A DNA stretch of 64,000 nucleotides from Icerya purchasi (taxonomy: Eukaryota; Arthropoda; Insecta; Hemiptera; Monophlebidae). This document shows, one piece after another, positions 44,221 through 55,649 of this stretch; position 1 is the stretch's first letter; every line of letters starts with the position of its first letter. The translations under genes were made by a program, and so were the position numbers. Location: positions 18,535,443 through 18,599,442 of the forward strand of contig CM077116.1 of NCBI GenBank assembly GCA_039619475.1. Direction: 5' to 3'. The notes beneath the pieces were generated by a model that did not search any database, was not told the origin of the DNA, and was given only the letters and a program-made list of their open reading frames with translations.

Positions 44221-47200
44221 GCGAACTAGTCAAACGACTAAAACACCGATTGATCGAATTATACTTTATTCGAATTCTCTTTCCTCCCAAATGAACGTGT
44301 AGCATTCTGTATTATAGGTCTGTTGTGCACCGAATTTCATACTTCTTATAGTACCTTTTATATTCTATCCTTGCTCTCGCTTTCCGTTATTTTAGTCCCT
44401 AGTTTTTTCATTCTATCTGTTTCCGACCGGAACAGTATCCTAACTGAGTCGTTCCTTTCTAATCGCTTTTCGACAGGGGCTCCGTGTTGACGGGCCCAAA
44501 AAGAAAAAAAAAAGGAGTGATGTTACTACTCAATATGCGTAGAAGGAGCGATGAGTGAAATTTTTAATTTTCCCGTTTTAACTGAAAGTTATGCAGTTAA
44601 AAAGTTGGTAGTAAAACCTGGGAATTTTCTAGCAAATATATATATATATACTCGTATATTTATAAAAATATTTTCGTAACCCCTCCCGAAATTTTGGTCT
44701 AGATACGGCCCTAAGTACATATATAGAAGAATATTTCTCATCAATTTTTATAACATTTTTAAAAGCGAATGATGACATTAACTAAATTTTAAATTTTAGA
44801 AGTTATTCAAAAAAGGTATCCGTGAGGAACATACGATAATCTTAATTATGACACGTAATGGTCAAAGCAACTAATTACACCTATCAATTATAGAGGAAAA
44901 CAGCAAAAAAAAAACAAAAAATCATGCGATTGTATCAAAGTCTCTTACCGAAAATATGCTTGACCGAGTTAATCATATACAAAATTTGATTCAAACTTCG
45001 ATGTTAGCTAGTATCACAACGTCTAGTTAGAATTTCAGTAAATGCATTTACCGGGTTTATAATCGTCCCTATTTCTTTATTATTAATATCGTATCCGAGA
45101 TGCTTGAGGACTAATATGCAAAAGAAATGTAATGAATAAAATAAAATAAAATAAACTGATTTAAAGCAGATTTATACGCTATCAGTCCATGCATTGACCA
45201 TTTTTGTGGCTTCGTCAGTTAGCTCCATATAATCGCCTCTAATAAGGTATTATTTTTTAATGAACTTTCGAGACCTCCCTTCTCGCTACATTTGCGGATA
45301 TTCGGTAGATCAATTAACTCCACCACTAATAATAGTTAAGGTATTATCTTGAAATTAATAATACAGACACCGTTTTCGACTACTGATATATTAGACACCG
45401 CCAATGACGCCCGTTGCCCATCAGACGAGCACAATCCCCGAAGCTGTTCTTGAGAATTTGTTCGAACGGTTGCTGATGATCGTCTGAGAGTAATCACGTT
45501 ATCTTTGCTTTACTTTCACAAAGTAGTCCTATAATTTAACCGCTAACAAAAATTGAAATTGGAAATAATACGCTATCTTCGTTTTATTTTTAAAAAAACA
45601 CTTTGAAACGTGCGAGTATGTATTATGACTCATGTACACGTTACATATATGTCCGCCTCTGTGTACGAATGCACGTATTTCGGATGTAGAAAAAATTTAC
45701 TGCCAGTTTCCTCGTCATAATGGGAAGTTGAAGATGCTGTCAATGAGCATGCATGGGCTCCAGAATGTAAAAAAAAAAGTTAATCAATAAGTTAAAGACT
45801 TTTTAAAAAGTTATTTATGGGTTCTATTGTTCTAAAATCGGCTTAAGACCACCTGCATTTACGGGATACAGATATAGGAATGTACCAATACGAGTCAAAC
45901 AGAAAATCAAAAATAACCCAAAACAAGTTCCTTCGTATGATAATCAGCGCTCGATGATTCTAACGGAACAAATCGCACTGATTTAAAGGTTAAGCGGGTC
46001 GATAAGGTATTAAATACTTTGCCCACCGTCACGAAGAAAGGATCCACAACCGTCTGAACTTGGAGGCATCGAATATTTGACTTGCTGCGCAAGAATTAAA
46101 GTATAGACAGTGGAGTCTATATTCCCTTAATTTTAGTTACAATATTTCGAAATAATTTTAAGATTGTAATAGCCAAACAGCTCTGGTAAGACATTGTTTT
46201 ATAGAAAAAGAAGAAGAAAAAAAATGTAGCATTGAAATACGGTATATTTCCGGCGCTCATGAAATTTTGGAAAAATAATATGTATATGTTTAGAAAGTTA
46301 ATCAATATAAAAATAAAAATAAGAAAGAAACATTAAAAAAAACACTTATATCAAACAAAAATAAAATACGAATGCTGGCAATACGAAATTATTATTAGTC
46401 GAAGAAGATTTATTTATTATTTTTCGCGATACACTCTTTCCTTGCGATCGGTTGTGTAAATATAGGGAAACTTTTAAAAGTTAAAATACTACGGCAGAAA
46501 GGCTTTCCTATTGAAATGAAACAAGTTGTCTGAAATCATTTTGTAGGAAGGGTTTACTTTTATTTTCATACCTATTGTAGTACATCTTCTGATATAACAG
46601 ATTGTTGCTAAACAATCATTCAGTTTAGAAACATTGTTCGCTCCCCGCTCTTTCAGTTGAAAACTTTTTGCTACTAATCGAATAGCTGTGAATAACCCAC
46701 GCCTTAAATATTTCATTTTTTCAGAACCAACAATATATAGGTATATTATGTAGGGAGAAAAACAAAATTCTGGTTGAAAAAATTGTAAACGCTGACGAGT
46801 CGTTAAAAAATAAGTGAAAAAAAATCATGCTCGATATAGTTGTAGAGAATTCGAAGGAAATGTCCCCCTTCACAGATTAATAAAATGTTACCTTACTTCG
46901 AACGCGAGTAACATTCGATAAACTTCAGCATCGAATGATTTCATAATTAGATTTGTACGGAAAATATGCGACGATAAATACTGAAGATTAACCAAGCGAC
47001 TAATTGCCAAGTAAAACAACATTCAGTGGGCAGCAGTAAGTAGTTGATGACGTCAGGCCACTGTGTTTACTCTGCGTTCTTTCATTCTCTTATCACTGTG
47101 AATTTGTTTGAGAGCTGTTGAACGTGCTAGACTTACAAACGGGCGGATTATTGAAACTGACGGGCACGATAACCAGAAATTTCATTTTCACTTTTCGCAA

Positions 47201-47784
47201 ATTTTATCGTACACACTTCGGTTAAATTCTGAGCAACGATGAACCGGTCACCGTTTAATTATTTTCAGTAAACCCGTAAAGCCGACCTTACAGGCGCGAT
47301 TCTAATGTTCCGTCTAACTGGCGTCAGTAATTCGAAAGGAAAAACAATTTCATGAAAAGCACCAATGACTTCGTTCCCCTCGGACTCGCATGTTTATAAA
47401 ACACAAACAGAATAACGCGAATAGTCAGGGTTCGAAGAAGAAAAAAAGTTGTTAAAGGGTGGCTAAGTGAGCACCGAACGAAAACTGATAGCTAGTTGTT
47501 ACAAAGAAGACTTACTAATAGCCATTGAAATGATGAAAGATTAGACCAAGATTTACTAGTGCATAAATAACTAGAAATCAGTAACATAAGTAAAGTCGAG
47601 TGAGAATGAAATTAAAAATAAACGATATAAAATGAGAGTATGGATACATTTGCAGGTGAATAGAAAGAGGTAATAAGTGGATGGCGATAGATGCATAGTA
47701 GAAAATACCTTGAAGATGTATATTAAAATATATATATAGAATTGGAAGAAAAAGAAGAGAATAAATAAATAAATATATAGTACG
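44221..47784. other. No gene recognised
   Basis: AT-rich with microsatellite patches: (TA)n near 44640, (TAAAA)n near 45140. No RNA gene, domain or long repeat was recognised. The stretch from about 47.0 to 47.4 kb is slightly richer in GC. Confidence 0.45.
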
Positions 47785-47815
47785 TGGGCGGCCGAGCTTT
47801 GCTCAGTATTTTTTT
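47785..47815 (-). repeat. Dispersed-repeat terminus (GAGCAAAGCTCGGCCGCC type)
   Basis: On the minus strand: TACTGAGCAAAGCTCGGCCG, then CCCACGTACTATA. It resembles the string at 24.59 kb. Confidence 0.35.
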
Positions 47816-48679
47816 TTGGAACTTTTTATTTTAATCGTATACATATTCACAAAACATGAAATATTTTAAAACTAATTTATGAGTTCACATTTATGAATTT
47901 AAAGCCTCTTTCCATGCAACTTTGCTTTTCAATACTGAACGCAACAAAAATGTGTAGGTCTTTCGAATTCGCTTTCCGGAGGCTTGGAAAATGTTTTCAA
48001 TGACTGCACACGTTGATTTTTATGAATAGAGTTTAATGCATTTTTTATTAGAAAAATTAAATTTTAGGTATATAGAGTCGTCAGCTTTATCTATCGGTTT
48101 ATGCGTTATGAAAACAAATAAAAAGCGTCTTGTAATTTTACCCGTGATCAGCTGTTTTCCAACCAACTGGAAAAAATTTCCGACTAAATCATTGCAAAAT
48201 GTAATAAAGGTGTACTGCACATAAGGGGGTTTATAAAATGTGCACAACAATTCTCAGTAATTCACTTTCACAAACAAATATATAAATACGCAACACATTT
48301 AATATCTGTATATAAATAGGCAAAGTCCTCCTTTGTTTGTTAACCAATTTTCTTTTTCTTTTTTTGTTTAGTAGCTATTAAAAAGCAGTTTTTTTTCTTA
48401 TTTAAATATAAAATCAATGCAAAAAAAAAAATGAACTGTTCGTTACGATATTTTCTATTCGTTTATGTTTTTTTTTGTTATATATACATATATATATATA
48501 TTTACCGCATGCGTAGCGCATGATTTTCGAACCGCCATTATGTGACTGCCCGTTGGTCGGCTAAGAACCAAGACCGATGATTTCTTTTGCCTATTCGTTC
48601 CGCTCCGTTTCCAGGTATCTGGATTTACCCACTCACCTGTTTTGCCGACCATATGTTTTATTGCTTTATACTTCCAGTA
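47816..48679. other. No gene recognised
   Basis: AT-rich, with overlapping short ORFs on both strands at 48.02-48.25 kb lacking domains, and a short TA-rich patch near 48485. GCATGCGTAGCGCATG at 48508-48523 is an imperfect palindrome. Confidence 0.45.
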
Positions 48680-48766
48680 TTGACGTCACCGGCTTCCCGT
48701 ACACAAAGCCACTGTCAGAGCTGATAATCGACGACGTTTGAAAATCAAAAAATAATACCACAGACA
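48680..48766 (-). repeat. Dispersed repeat, related to 53.34-53.43 kb
   Basis: Its reverse complement reads GGTATTATTTTTTGATTTTC, then AAACGTCGTCGATTATCAGC, then TCTGACAGTGG. The plus strand at 53345-53410 reads AGTATTATTTTTGGTTTCCG, then AACGTCGTCGATTATCGGCT, then CTGATCAATG. The plus copy sits about 70 bases after a CTGATGA...CGAAAA core. Confidence 0.6.
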
Positions 48767-48977
48767 GAACAAATTATCTATTAGAACGTTATCGAAAGAT
48801 CGCGCCACCAACCCTGATTTATATCATACTGAAAACATTAAAACCCATCTAAAACTCGCGAAACTAAATTTTGCCATGGATTAGACTTTGCCAGATTGAT
48901 TTATTGACCCAAAATACCCCTAATGTACAAATTTCATCCAAGTCATTAGAACCGTTTCCGAGATATACGAAATAAAT

Positions 48978-48978
<1 letters not shown>

Positions 48979-49026
<48 letters not shown>
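48979..49026. repeat. (TA)n microsatellite
   Basis: About 23 TA units. A reverse-orientation relative of the 2.9-kb ATGTCCC repeat follows at 49190-49260 (GGGACAACTTTCGTTACGGG). Confidence 0.9.
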
Positions 49027-49029
<3 letters not shown>

Positions 49030-49321
49030 ACATATATACAATTATTGCTCGTTTAAAGATATTAGATATACTTCACCCCAGGTCTACTTCATCTATAATT
49101 CTTATAGAAGAGTAAACTTATTCATTGGCTACGCCGTTCGACAAAATGTTTTCGTTACCTTTTTTTATTACATTTTCGTCACATAAAATTCTGATATTTT
49201 TTTGGGACAACTTTCGTTACGGGACAACTTTTGTGACGGGACACTTTTCCTGATGACCCCTGGCGTAAAAATTACATAGCCATTAATATATCTATCTATC
49301 TATATATATATGTATATATGA

Positions 49322-49590
49322 GATAGCGCTGTATCCTAGCGGTTAAGGTGCTTGGCTACCAAATCAGAGGTCACGGGTTTGGGACTTGTCTTGTTCTAGA
49401 TCTAAGTTGCTTTCAGCTTTACCCAGCTTGGAAATATTGAGCACCAGGGAAATCTTGAAAAGTAAAGGCGGCCGAGAGAAGGAACTGCCCCCCCCCCCCC
49501 ATTCTCATTAGTGTCGTTGGGCTTTGTATATTGTGAACCTTAACTTCACAGTCCCCGATGCCCTGTTAATTGTATGGGATTTATAAAAAA
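49322..49590 (+). repeat. SINE family 1 copy
   Basis: ATAGCGCTGTATCCTAGCGG, TTAAGGTGCTTGGCTACC and AAATCAGAGGTCACGGGTTT form the tRNA-like head. The body has TTTACCCAGCTTGG, AAGTAAAGGCGG, a C run and GTATGGGATT near the end. It aligns along its full length with the 34.86-kb and 53.9-kb copies. The B box is degraded (GGTTTGGGACT). The 5' flank is microsatellite DNA, so a target duplication cannot be judged. Confidence 0.75.
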
Positions 49591-49937
49591 AAGTTCGTTT
49601 CCATTATCAAGTGTAGAAAAAGATGATTATTATTTGTAAAAACCGTTTTAAAAGGTATCGATGCTCAAATATGCTACACAAGTGAAAATTATAAATTAGC
49701 TTAGAATTTGCTTGACAACGAAGATTTGAAAATAAAACGAGTAGACTGCTCAGTTATTATTTGGAATAATTTGACATCATTAAATTTATCATATCGTATA
49801 ATTTTCTGAATATATAACTTAGTGATGGTGACAGGATAAAGTATATACGTACATTAAGATCATTGGGCGATTCAGCGCAAAATCGTAATTCATTTTTAAC
49901 GTGACAACTGCTTTATAAGAAGTTGATAAAAATAAAG
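49591..49937. other. No gene recognised
   Basis: AT-rich, no features. Confidence 0.5.
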
Positions 49938-51005
49938 AATCCTATTAACCCCTGTTTGCTGGAATTATAAAAAAAATAAATAAACATATATAATCGGGAA
50001 AATATGAAACAAACGAAAGCGGTATATAATGTACTTATTCGTAGAAACATTTTCGGGCCTAGCTCATCATCAGCTGAAAGTGAAAACCGACCAAAGTACA
50101 CTGAAAAGAACATTGTGATCATATATAATCAAAACAAATTTGGAAATATGGGAATTCCTAACACGCTGTTTGTAAACGGAATTTTAAGGATGAAGGCGAT
50201 TAATTCCTTTCGGTCGTCGCTCTCCTATTGTCTCCTTAATTCGTCTCCGGATCAATCGTTCTTACCTCCCCTCCTCTCGCTTTCAATTTTCTCTGTCGCT
50301 ATCTCCTTATTGTTCTCTTCACGTCTGTGATCCTCCTCGTATATGTGATTCTAATCACATCTTCTTCAAGTGTCCTTCTCTTCTTAATGAACGCTCCCTT
50401 TTATACAGCTAGCTCTTGACATTAGGTCTCCCTATTCCCTATAACGCTTCCTTTATACTCTCCTTTTCTTCACCTTCTGTGGTGCCTGCACTGCTGTCCT
50501 TTGTTGCGTCCATTTTGAACCGCCTAGCTACTTAGTTTTTTAGCTCAGTTTTTCCTGATGTTGGGTCAATGCCGTTGGCGCGCCCACACAATGAAAATAA
50601 AAAAAAAAAAAATGTTTGAAGAAGTCAGAGATAAACATTGGGAAATTTGTGAAAGGGTTTTAAAAATGCGGAATTTGTTTTTGTAATTTTTATTTTTATT
50701 TGTTATTTATTATTATTTTTAATTTTTCTGCTAATATTTTAGTATTGTTACTTAAGAAAGTAATTTTCTTTATTTTTTATTGTTTTTAAATTCAAGCCGT
50801 TTTATTAAAATACAAGTTAATAATAGTTTTATTTAGTTTGAATTTAAAAATAGAATTTTAGAATTACCACATCAAGAATTCTGTTAACCCGTTTGCTGGA
50901 ATTATAACGTATCGAAATAAACATAATTGAGCAAAAACAGCAGACGAAAAATAGTATATAGTAATATACTTTTTCGCATCAGCTGACTGTTGAAAATCTA
51001 CCCGG
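49938..51005 (-). repeat. Two copies of the CTGATGA-repeat family around a LINE 3' end
   Basis: The block TTAACCC..GTTTGCTGGAATTATAA occurs at about 49946-49970 and again at about 50885-50908. Each is followed by related AAACATA...GAAAATATG / ACGAAAAATAG text. Each then ends in the reverse complement of the CTGATGA core, complete at 50041-50075 and collapsed at 50971-50986. The plus-strand LINE 3' end at 50.19-50.61 kb lies between them. Confidence 0.6.
50190..50612 (+). pseudogene. I-like LINE 3' end with C-terminal finger and poly(A)
   Basis: After a frame change the plus strand reads CDPPRICDSNHIFFKCPSLL, giving a C-x5-C-x3-H-x4-C finger. GLPIPYNASFILSF and LLSFVASILNRLAT follow, with a stop at 50533-50535. 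The UTR has TTGGGTCAATGCCGTTGGCG then CGCCCA, then an A run near 50597-50611. The UTR and C-terminus match the 176-bp insertion at 31.87 kb, and the C-terminus matches the 42.3- and 52.3-kb copies. Confidence 0.75.
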
Positions 51006-52216
51006 TTATATTGATAGATATAAACTCATTATCGAATCGGTAAACCGTTTCTCTAATTCAAGTATTATTGGGTACATTAACCGGAGCTTATTCATATTCT
51101 CGGCCTATTAGGTATTTTTAAATGTAATTCAAATGATTTGGAAATCGTTAATTTGTGACCAGTTTTTAATTTTTGAACCGGATTTATTTAATTTAATCGC
51201 TTTCATTCCTTTCAAATAATTTGACCCAGAATTTTTGGACGCACCAGTAAAAAGAATTAATATCGATTGTGTGAAAATGTCATACGAGATTTTTATTATT
51301 TTCAATTAAAATTTCGAGTAAGGATGATGATAATTTACATCTTTCGTTGGAAAGTTTAGTCATAGTAGACTTTATTCTTGAAATAATGTATCCAACAATT
51401 AAACAATTTTTACGTGTCCAATTTCTTAATTTGTCGTAAGTTCCTGAACTACAATGGAGAATGACTCTGTAGTCACGTTTATAATCGCTTACGGGCAAAA
51501 GTATTATCATTTCTCGAGTTAAAATTTATTCGCTTATTAAAACAATTTATCTTGCAAACAAAATTTCAACGTCGGACGTGGATGAATTTTCAGGCAGCGG
51601 TAAAGTAACTTTCTCTAAAAGTAGTAATAGAAGTTTGTGTTCCCTTTTATTATCAAACTTTTTTCTTCAATCTCTACTGAACGAATAGACTAACATCTGC
51701 TGTCTGTCCCCAGAAAACAAAAAAAAAAAAGATACTCGAAAAATGCAAGAAACTTTATTAAGTTCATTGACTCCAAACTGGCACCTCATCATCTAAAACT
51801 CTGCTGATCTTTCGTTAATACTCACATCTTAGCAGACGGCATCGATTTCAAACAAAATCGCGTTTCATCCGAATCGTGGGGCACGCTGATATGAAGTCGG
51901 TCATCTTTCTTAGATTATCGGAGGGAAACTCAAAAAACACCGACCATTACATAAAAATTAATGGAAATGTCAGCAGAAAAAAGAAGCTGCTAGGTCCCAT
52001 ACTCTCAGCGCTCTGCTCTCTTTTAAAAGAATCATGAACGTTCTCATATTTTTGTGATCGTCAATTCTAGGCACGTTCTCACTTATGAATTCTCAGATTT
52101 TTCATTAAAACCATAAAATGTTTATTTTTAATATTTTAAATTTTTTCGTTTTTAATTAAAATTCAACTAAAACTTTTTAAGCAATATTCGAAAATTGTAA
52201 GTTGAGTAAAAATAAA
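51006..52216. other. No gene recognised
   Basis: AT-rich, no recognisable domain or repeat. Confidence 0.5.
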
Positions 52217-52520
52217 TTTTTTTTTTTTTATATAAGTTCGTCAACATGGACATCGGTTTAAGAGCAAAGTAAAAAAGGGGCAAAGAAGAATCAGATCTTT
52301 CCACGATCAGAGGTAGCCGACCAAAAAGAATCAAAAGCTTGGATAACAGAAGAAGAAGGAAGGAAGAGAATGAACGAAGCACAGTGTGAAGTGGAAATAC
52401 CGATTTGTAAAAGGAAGGAATAGAAAGAAACTTGTTCAGTTGAAAGTGACGAACAACCGAACATTATATGATCGAGATCACAAATAAATTGGTTGCTGAA
52501 GGGGTGCATAATCGTTACTT
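52217..52520 (-). pseudogene. I-like LINE 3' end with poly(A)
   Basis: The minus strand reads NQFICDLDHIMFGCSSLSTE, then GISTSHCASFILFLPSS, then SATSDRGKI and a stop. A short UTR and an A tail (T run 52217-52229) follow. The finger and tail match the copies at 31.9, 42.4 and 50.4 kb, though the UTR differs. It is strongly 5'-truncated. Confidence 0.7.
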
Positions 52521-53243
52521 GCGCATGTCTTTTTCTTTTCTTTTTTTTGAAAAACATTCGCGAAATTGGATTTTAATGTTAACAGAATAACCGTCTGTTT
52601 GTAGAAGAAGGAGACTGTGACATCAAATTATGTGATTCAAAGGCAAAAAAAGACCGAAAACTCTTCACAAGAAATAGAAGAAAGGTTGGTTGCACTCACA
52701 GCTCAGTACTTGGCTTCCGGTACTCGAACCAAAAGGGATTGTTTTTCTTCCCATTTTTTATATATATAAAAGTAAGCGGTAGAGAGAATAAACTCGTTTC
52801 CAGGCGTGCTTTGAAAATGTGTGACCTAAACAGCATCAAATAAATATTAATTTATGTCTCAGACCAACGAGGTAGTTAAAACTATAACTATTTGGTGCAC
52901 TCTAGAGTCCGTGATTAGTAGTTTTAGCTAAAAAAAAAAGCCATATTGAGAGAAAAAGAATATGCAAAAAAGTCAGAAAGTTGAATCGCATAAATTTTCC
53001 TCTTCCAAGGCTATCGGCTGCGTTATTGATGTAACACGGCGATATGTATCAAAGAGGGTCAAATCTTCAAATATTAGCGTATTTTTGTAAGTCACCTTCC
53101 ATTCGGGGAATTTACGCTTCCATTAAGGAAAAGTAACATACACACTGGTCTTCAGAACTTTTTGAAAATTTTTCAAAATTACTAAAGTTTTTGATAGCCG
53201 AGGTTTTAGAATTTGTTTCTGATCACATATATTGATGGTTTTT
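52521..53243. other. No gene recognised
   Basis: AT-rich and purine-rich patches without coding or repeat signal. Confidence 0.5.
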
Positions 53244-53430
53244 AGCTGATGATGGGTTGTACCCGAAAACGTTTCTAAGTAAGCAATCATTTTACTCTTA
53301 AATTTTGTATTTGTTATAACTTACTATAAGTTCTGCTCTTAGTATTATTTTTGGTTTCCGAACGTCGTCGATTATCGGCTCTGATCAATGTCGTTGTGCA
53401 CGGGCAGGTGGCATCCACGTGTTCGCGTTA
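53244..53430 (+). repeat. CTGATGA...CGAAAA dispersed repeat, plus-strand copy 2
   Basis: AGCTGATGATGGGTTGTACC then CGAAAACGTTTC at 53244-53275, with a perfect GGG/CCC 3-bp stem between the core boxes. From 53340 comes the block shared with 48.68-48.77 kb. The two blocks may be parts of one element. Confidence 0.55.
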
Positions 53431-53914
53431 ACTGTGAAATGAGTCGAAACCTCGTATTACACCGAGCGGTGATAAGAGATGAAGCCGGCTAAGATAGATC
53501 GAATGCGATAAGAGTTCTGAATTGTTGTCTTTCGACGTTTGAGCGAGTTAAGATTCGAAATCGAACAATTAATAGATCACGTTCTTTTTCGTCCCTTTTA
53601 AACAAAGTACCTTAATTTTTCTTCTTTTTTTCGCTTGTATATACACATAAAAAGCCTAATAATGCTCGCCGTTGACAGAAATCGCAAGTTATCCGAAGTA
53701 TATTTGTTTTCTTTTTGTCGTTCTTTTTTTGTTTCGTTGTCTTTTTCTTGCTTTTTTTTGCCTTTTACGTATCTTCTCCGTCTCGTCTTTCTCTAATCGG
53801 CAACGCTCAAAAAAGGGCGGGTTCGTAATATTAGCGTACGACGTCAACGATTTATTGAGTGACAAGGATCTCTCGGAGCCGACTGCCAAGCGGGGACGGA
53901 TAAGATTTTACTTA
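53431..53914 (+). other. ORF of 82 codons, unassigned
   Basis: The frame 53672-53920 ends with a stretch of mixed composition (AYDVNDLLSDKDLSEPTAK RGR) that looks less like AT-rich chance translation than its neighbours. The first half is Phe-rich low complexity. No domain was recognised. It could be a chance ORF, an exon piece, or a remnant of a transposon ORF. Confidence 0.2.
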
Positions 53915-54185
53915 AAGTAAAGTAAGTTCCATACCCTTGATAAGGTTTCATGAACTGTGAAGTTAAGGTTCACAATGTACAAAGCTAAACGGCACTAATG
54001 GGAGTAGGGAGGCCAGTTCCTTTCTCTCGGACGCCTTTAGCTTCCCAGATTTTTCTGGTACCCAATTCAATTTCAGATTAGGTATATACCTGGGAGCAAC
54101 TTCGATCTGGAACGAGACAAGTCTCGAACCCGTGACACCTGGTTTGGTAGGCAATATTCTTAACAACTAGGCTACCGCGCTAGCT
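53915..54185 (-). repeat. SINE family 1 copy with 14-bp TSD
   Basis: The minus strand starts GCTAGCGCGGTAGCCTAGTT. It carries a B-box-like GGTTCGAGACT, and the body ends AAGGGTATGGAACTTACTTT. The flanks TAAGATTTTACTTA (53901-53914) and TAAGTTTTTACTTA (54186-54199) match at 13 of 14 positions. It is the best-bounded copy of the family in this window. Confidence 0.85.
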
Positions 54186-54199
54186 TAAGTTTTTACTTA

Positions 54200-54635
54200 C
54201 TCTCTTAATTTACTTTTCGTATTAAATTGTTAAATTGTATCATATTTTTCTTTACGTAATAATTTGTGTTCGCAAAAAAGAAGGAAACGTATAAACATAA
54301 ATATTGCCATATATGTGCATAATATTAATGGGTTTTGTTACTTCTATATTATTTAAAAATATAGTATACGTTGAATAAACTACTCTCATCATTAAATTAC
54401 ACTAGAGTTTATTATTTTTTGAAAAAATGAAATAAAAAGACATCCATTTTAGCTTTTGAACCGTTGTAACCCCCTCTTTACAGGAACTGTGAATTCGATT
54501 GGTTACAGAAGTATAACACGCGCGTTATAAAACTACGCAGAACTGTTCGCCTTTTCGTTCAATTTAGTAATAGGATACGTTTTGATAAGTCAAAAAGTTC
54601 CTGAACAGTATTAAATGCCCTATTCAAAATAACGA
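54200..54635. other. No gene recognised
   Basis: AT-rich DNA without features. Confidence 0.5.
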
Positions 54636-55649
54636 TTTTTTTTTTTTTTTTAAAAATATGTATTTATAAATTTTTACATACAGAAATTTTCGTCAAGCTA
54701 AAACGCTTGTCGACGAATTATCCTATTTGACATTTTACCATCTTAAATTAACTTATATATATACATGATCGTGTAATATTTACTTAATCTATCTATTTTA
54801 CTTATCAATAATTACTAATCTATTTCTATTTTCTATATTCAGTTTTTTTTTTGTTTTTTTTTCCTAGCTTTTTTTGTTGCGCTTTGTCTTTTTATTTCAT
54901 GTTTATTATTTTTTTTATATTTTCTTCTTCCTGAAGCCATTCCTTTATTTTCCTTTTTCTTTCCCCTATTTTTTCCTTCTCTATTATTTCTTTGGGTATT
55001 TTATTCAACATCTGAGTTATAATATATTTATCCGTTTGCTCCCCCATCTTTGTTCTTGCTAACGGTAGTTGGAACGAAAGTTTTTCCCTCAACTCGTATT
55101 CTGTGTTTATTCTTTCCTCCAATTCAATTTTATTTTCTGCTAATATGTACTCCCATATCTTCAGTAATAAGTACATTCCTCTTATGCTCATTACGTTTTC
55201 TTTTTTGATTATTTCACTATCGGTCTCTCCTTTATGATTTCCTATTAATTTCAAGCATTTAATTTGCAGTTTATTTATTTTCCCCAGGTATGCTTTTCTC
55301 GCCATTCCCCACGCCTGAATTCCATATCTTATCCTCGACTCTACTAACGCATAATAAACTACTTTTAATGTTTCATTTGTTGCATATTTCTTTAATGTAT
55401 ATAAAGCTGGTAAAACTGCTCTTATTTTCTTTGCAATGTATTCCATATGTATGTCCCATCTTAAGTGTTGATCCATCATTACTCCCAAATATTTATACTG
55501 CATTACTATGTCTAACTTTTGACAGTTTTTCATTTCGCATTCGCGTCTTTCCCCCATTGAATGTACACATTCATTTGAGTGCATTATTATATTTGGACAA
55601 TACAAATCAGAGCTGTCTCTTTTTTTTCCGCAGTACCATTGCTTTAGTC
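54636..55649 (-). pseudogene. LINE B, 3' half (post-RT domain, UTR, poly(A))
   Basis: On the minus strand the coding part gives TKAMVLRKK, then, after a slip in an A run, DSSDLYCPNIIMHSNECVHS, YKYLGVMMDQHLRWDIHMEY, VESRIRYGIQAWGMA and KLQIKCLKLIGNHKG. A Lys/Glu-rich tail follows, ending at about 54892. This is the post-palm region of a CR1/Jockey-group LINE. A ~240-bp 3' UTR ends in an A tail (T run 54636-54651). It is collinear with the RT piece at 58.25-58.62 kb, from which it is separated by LINE A. Confidence 0.75.
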
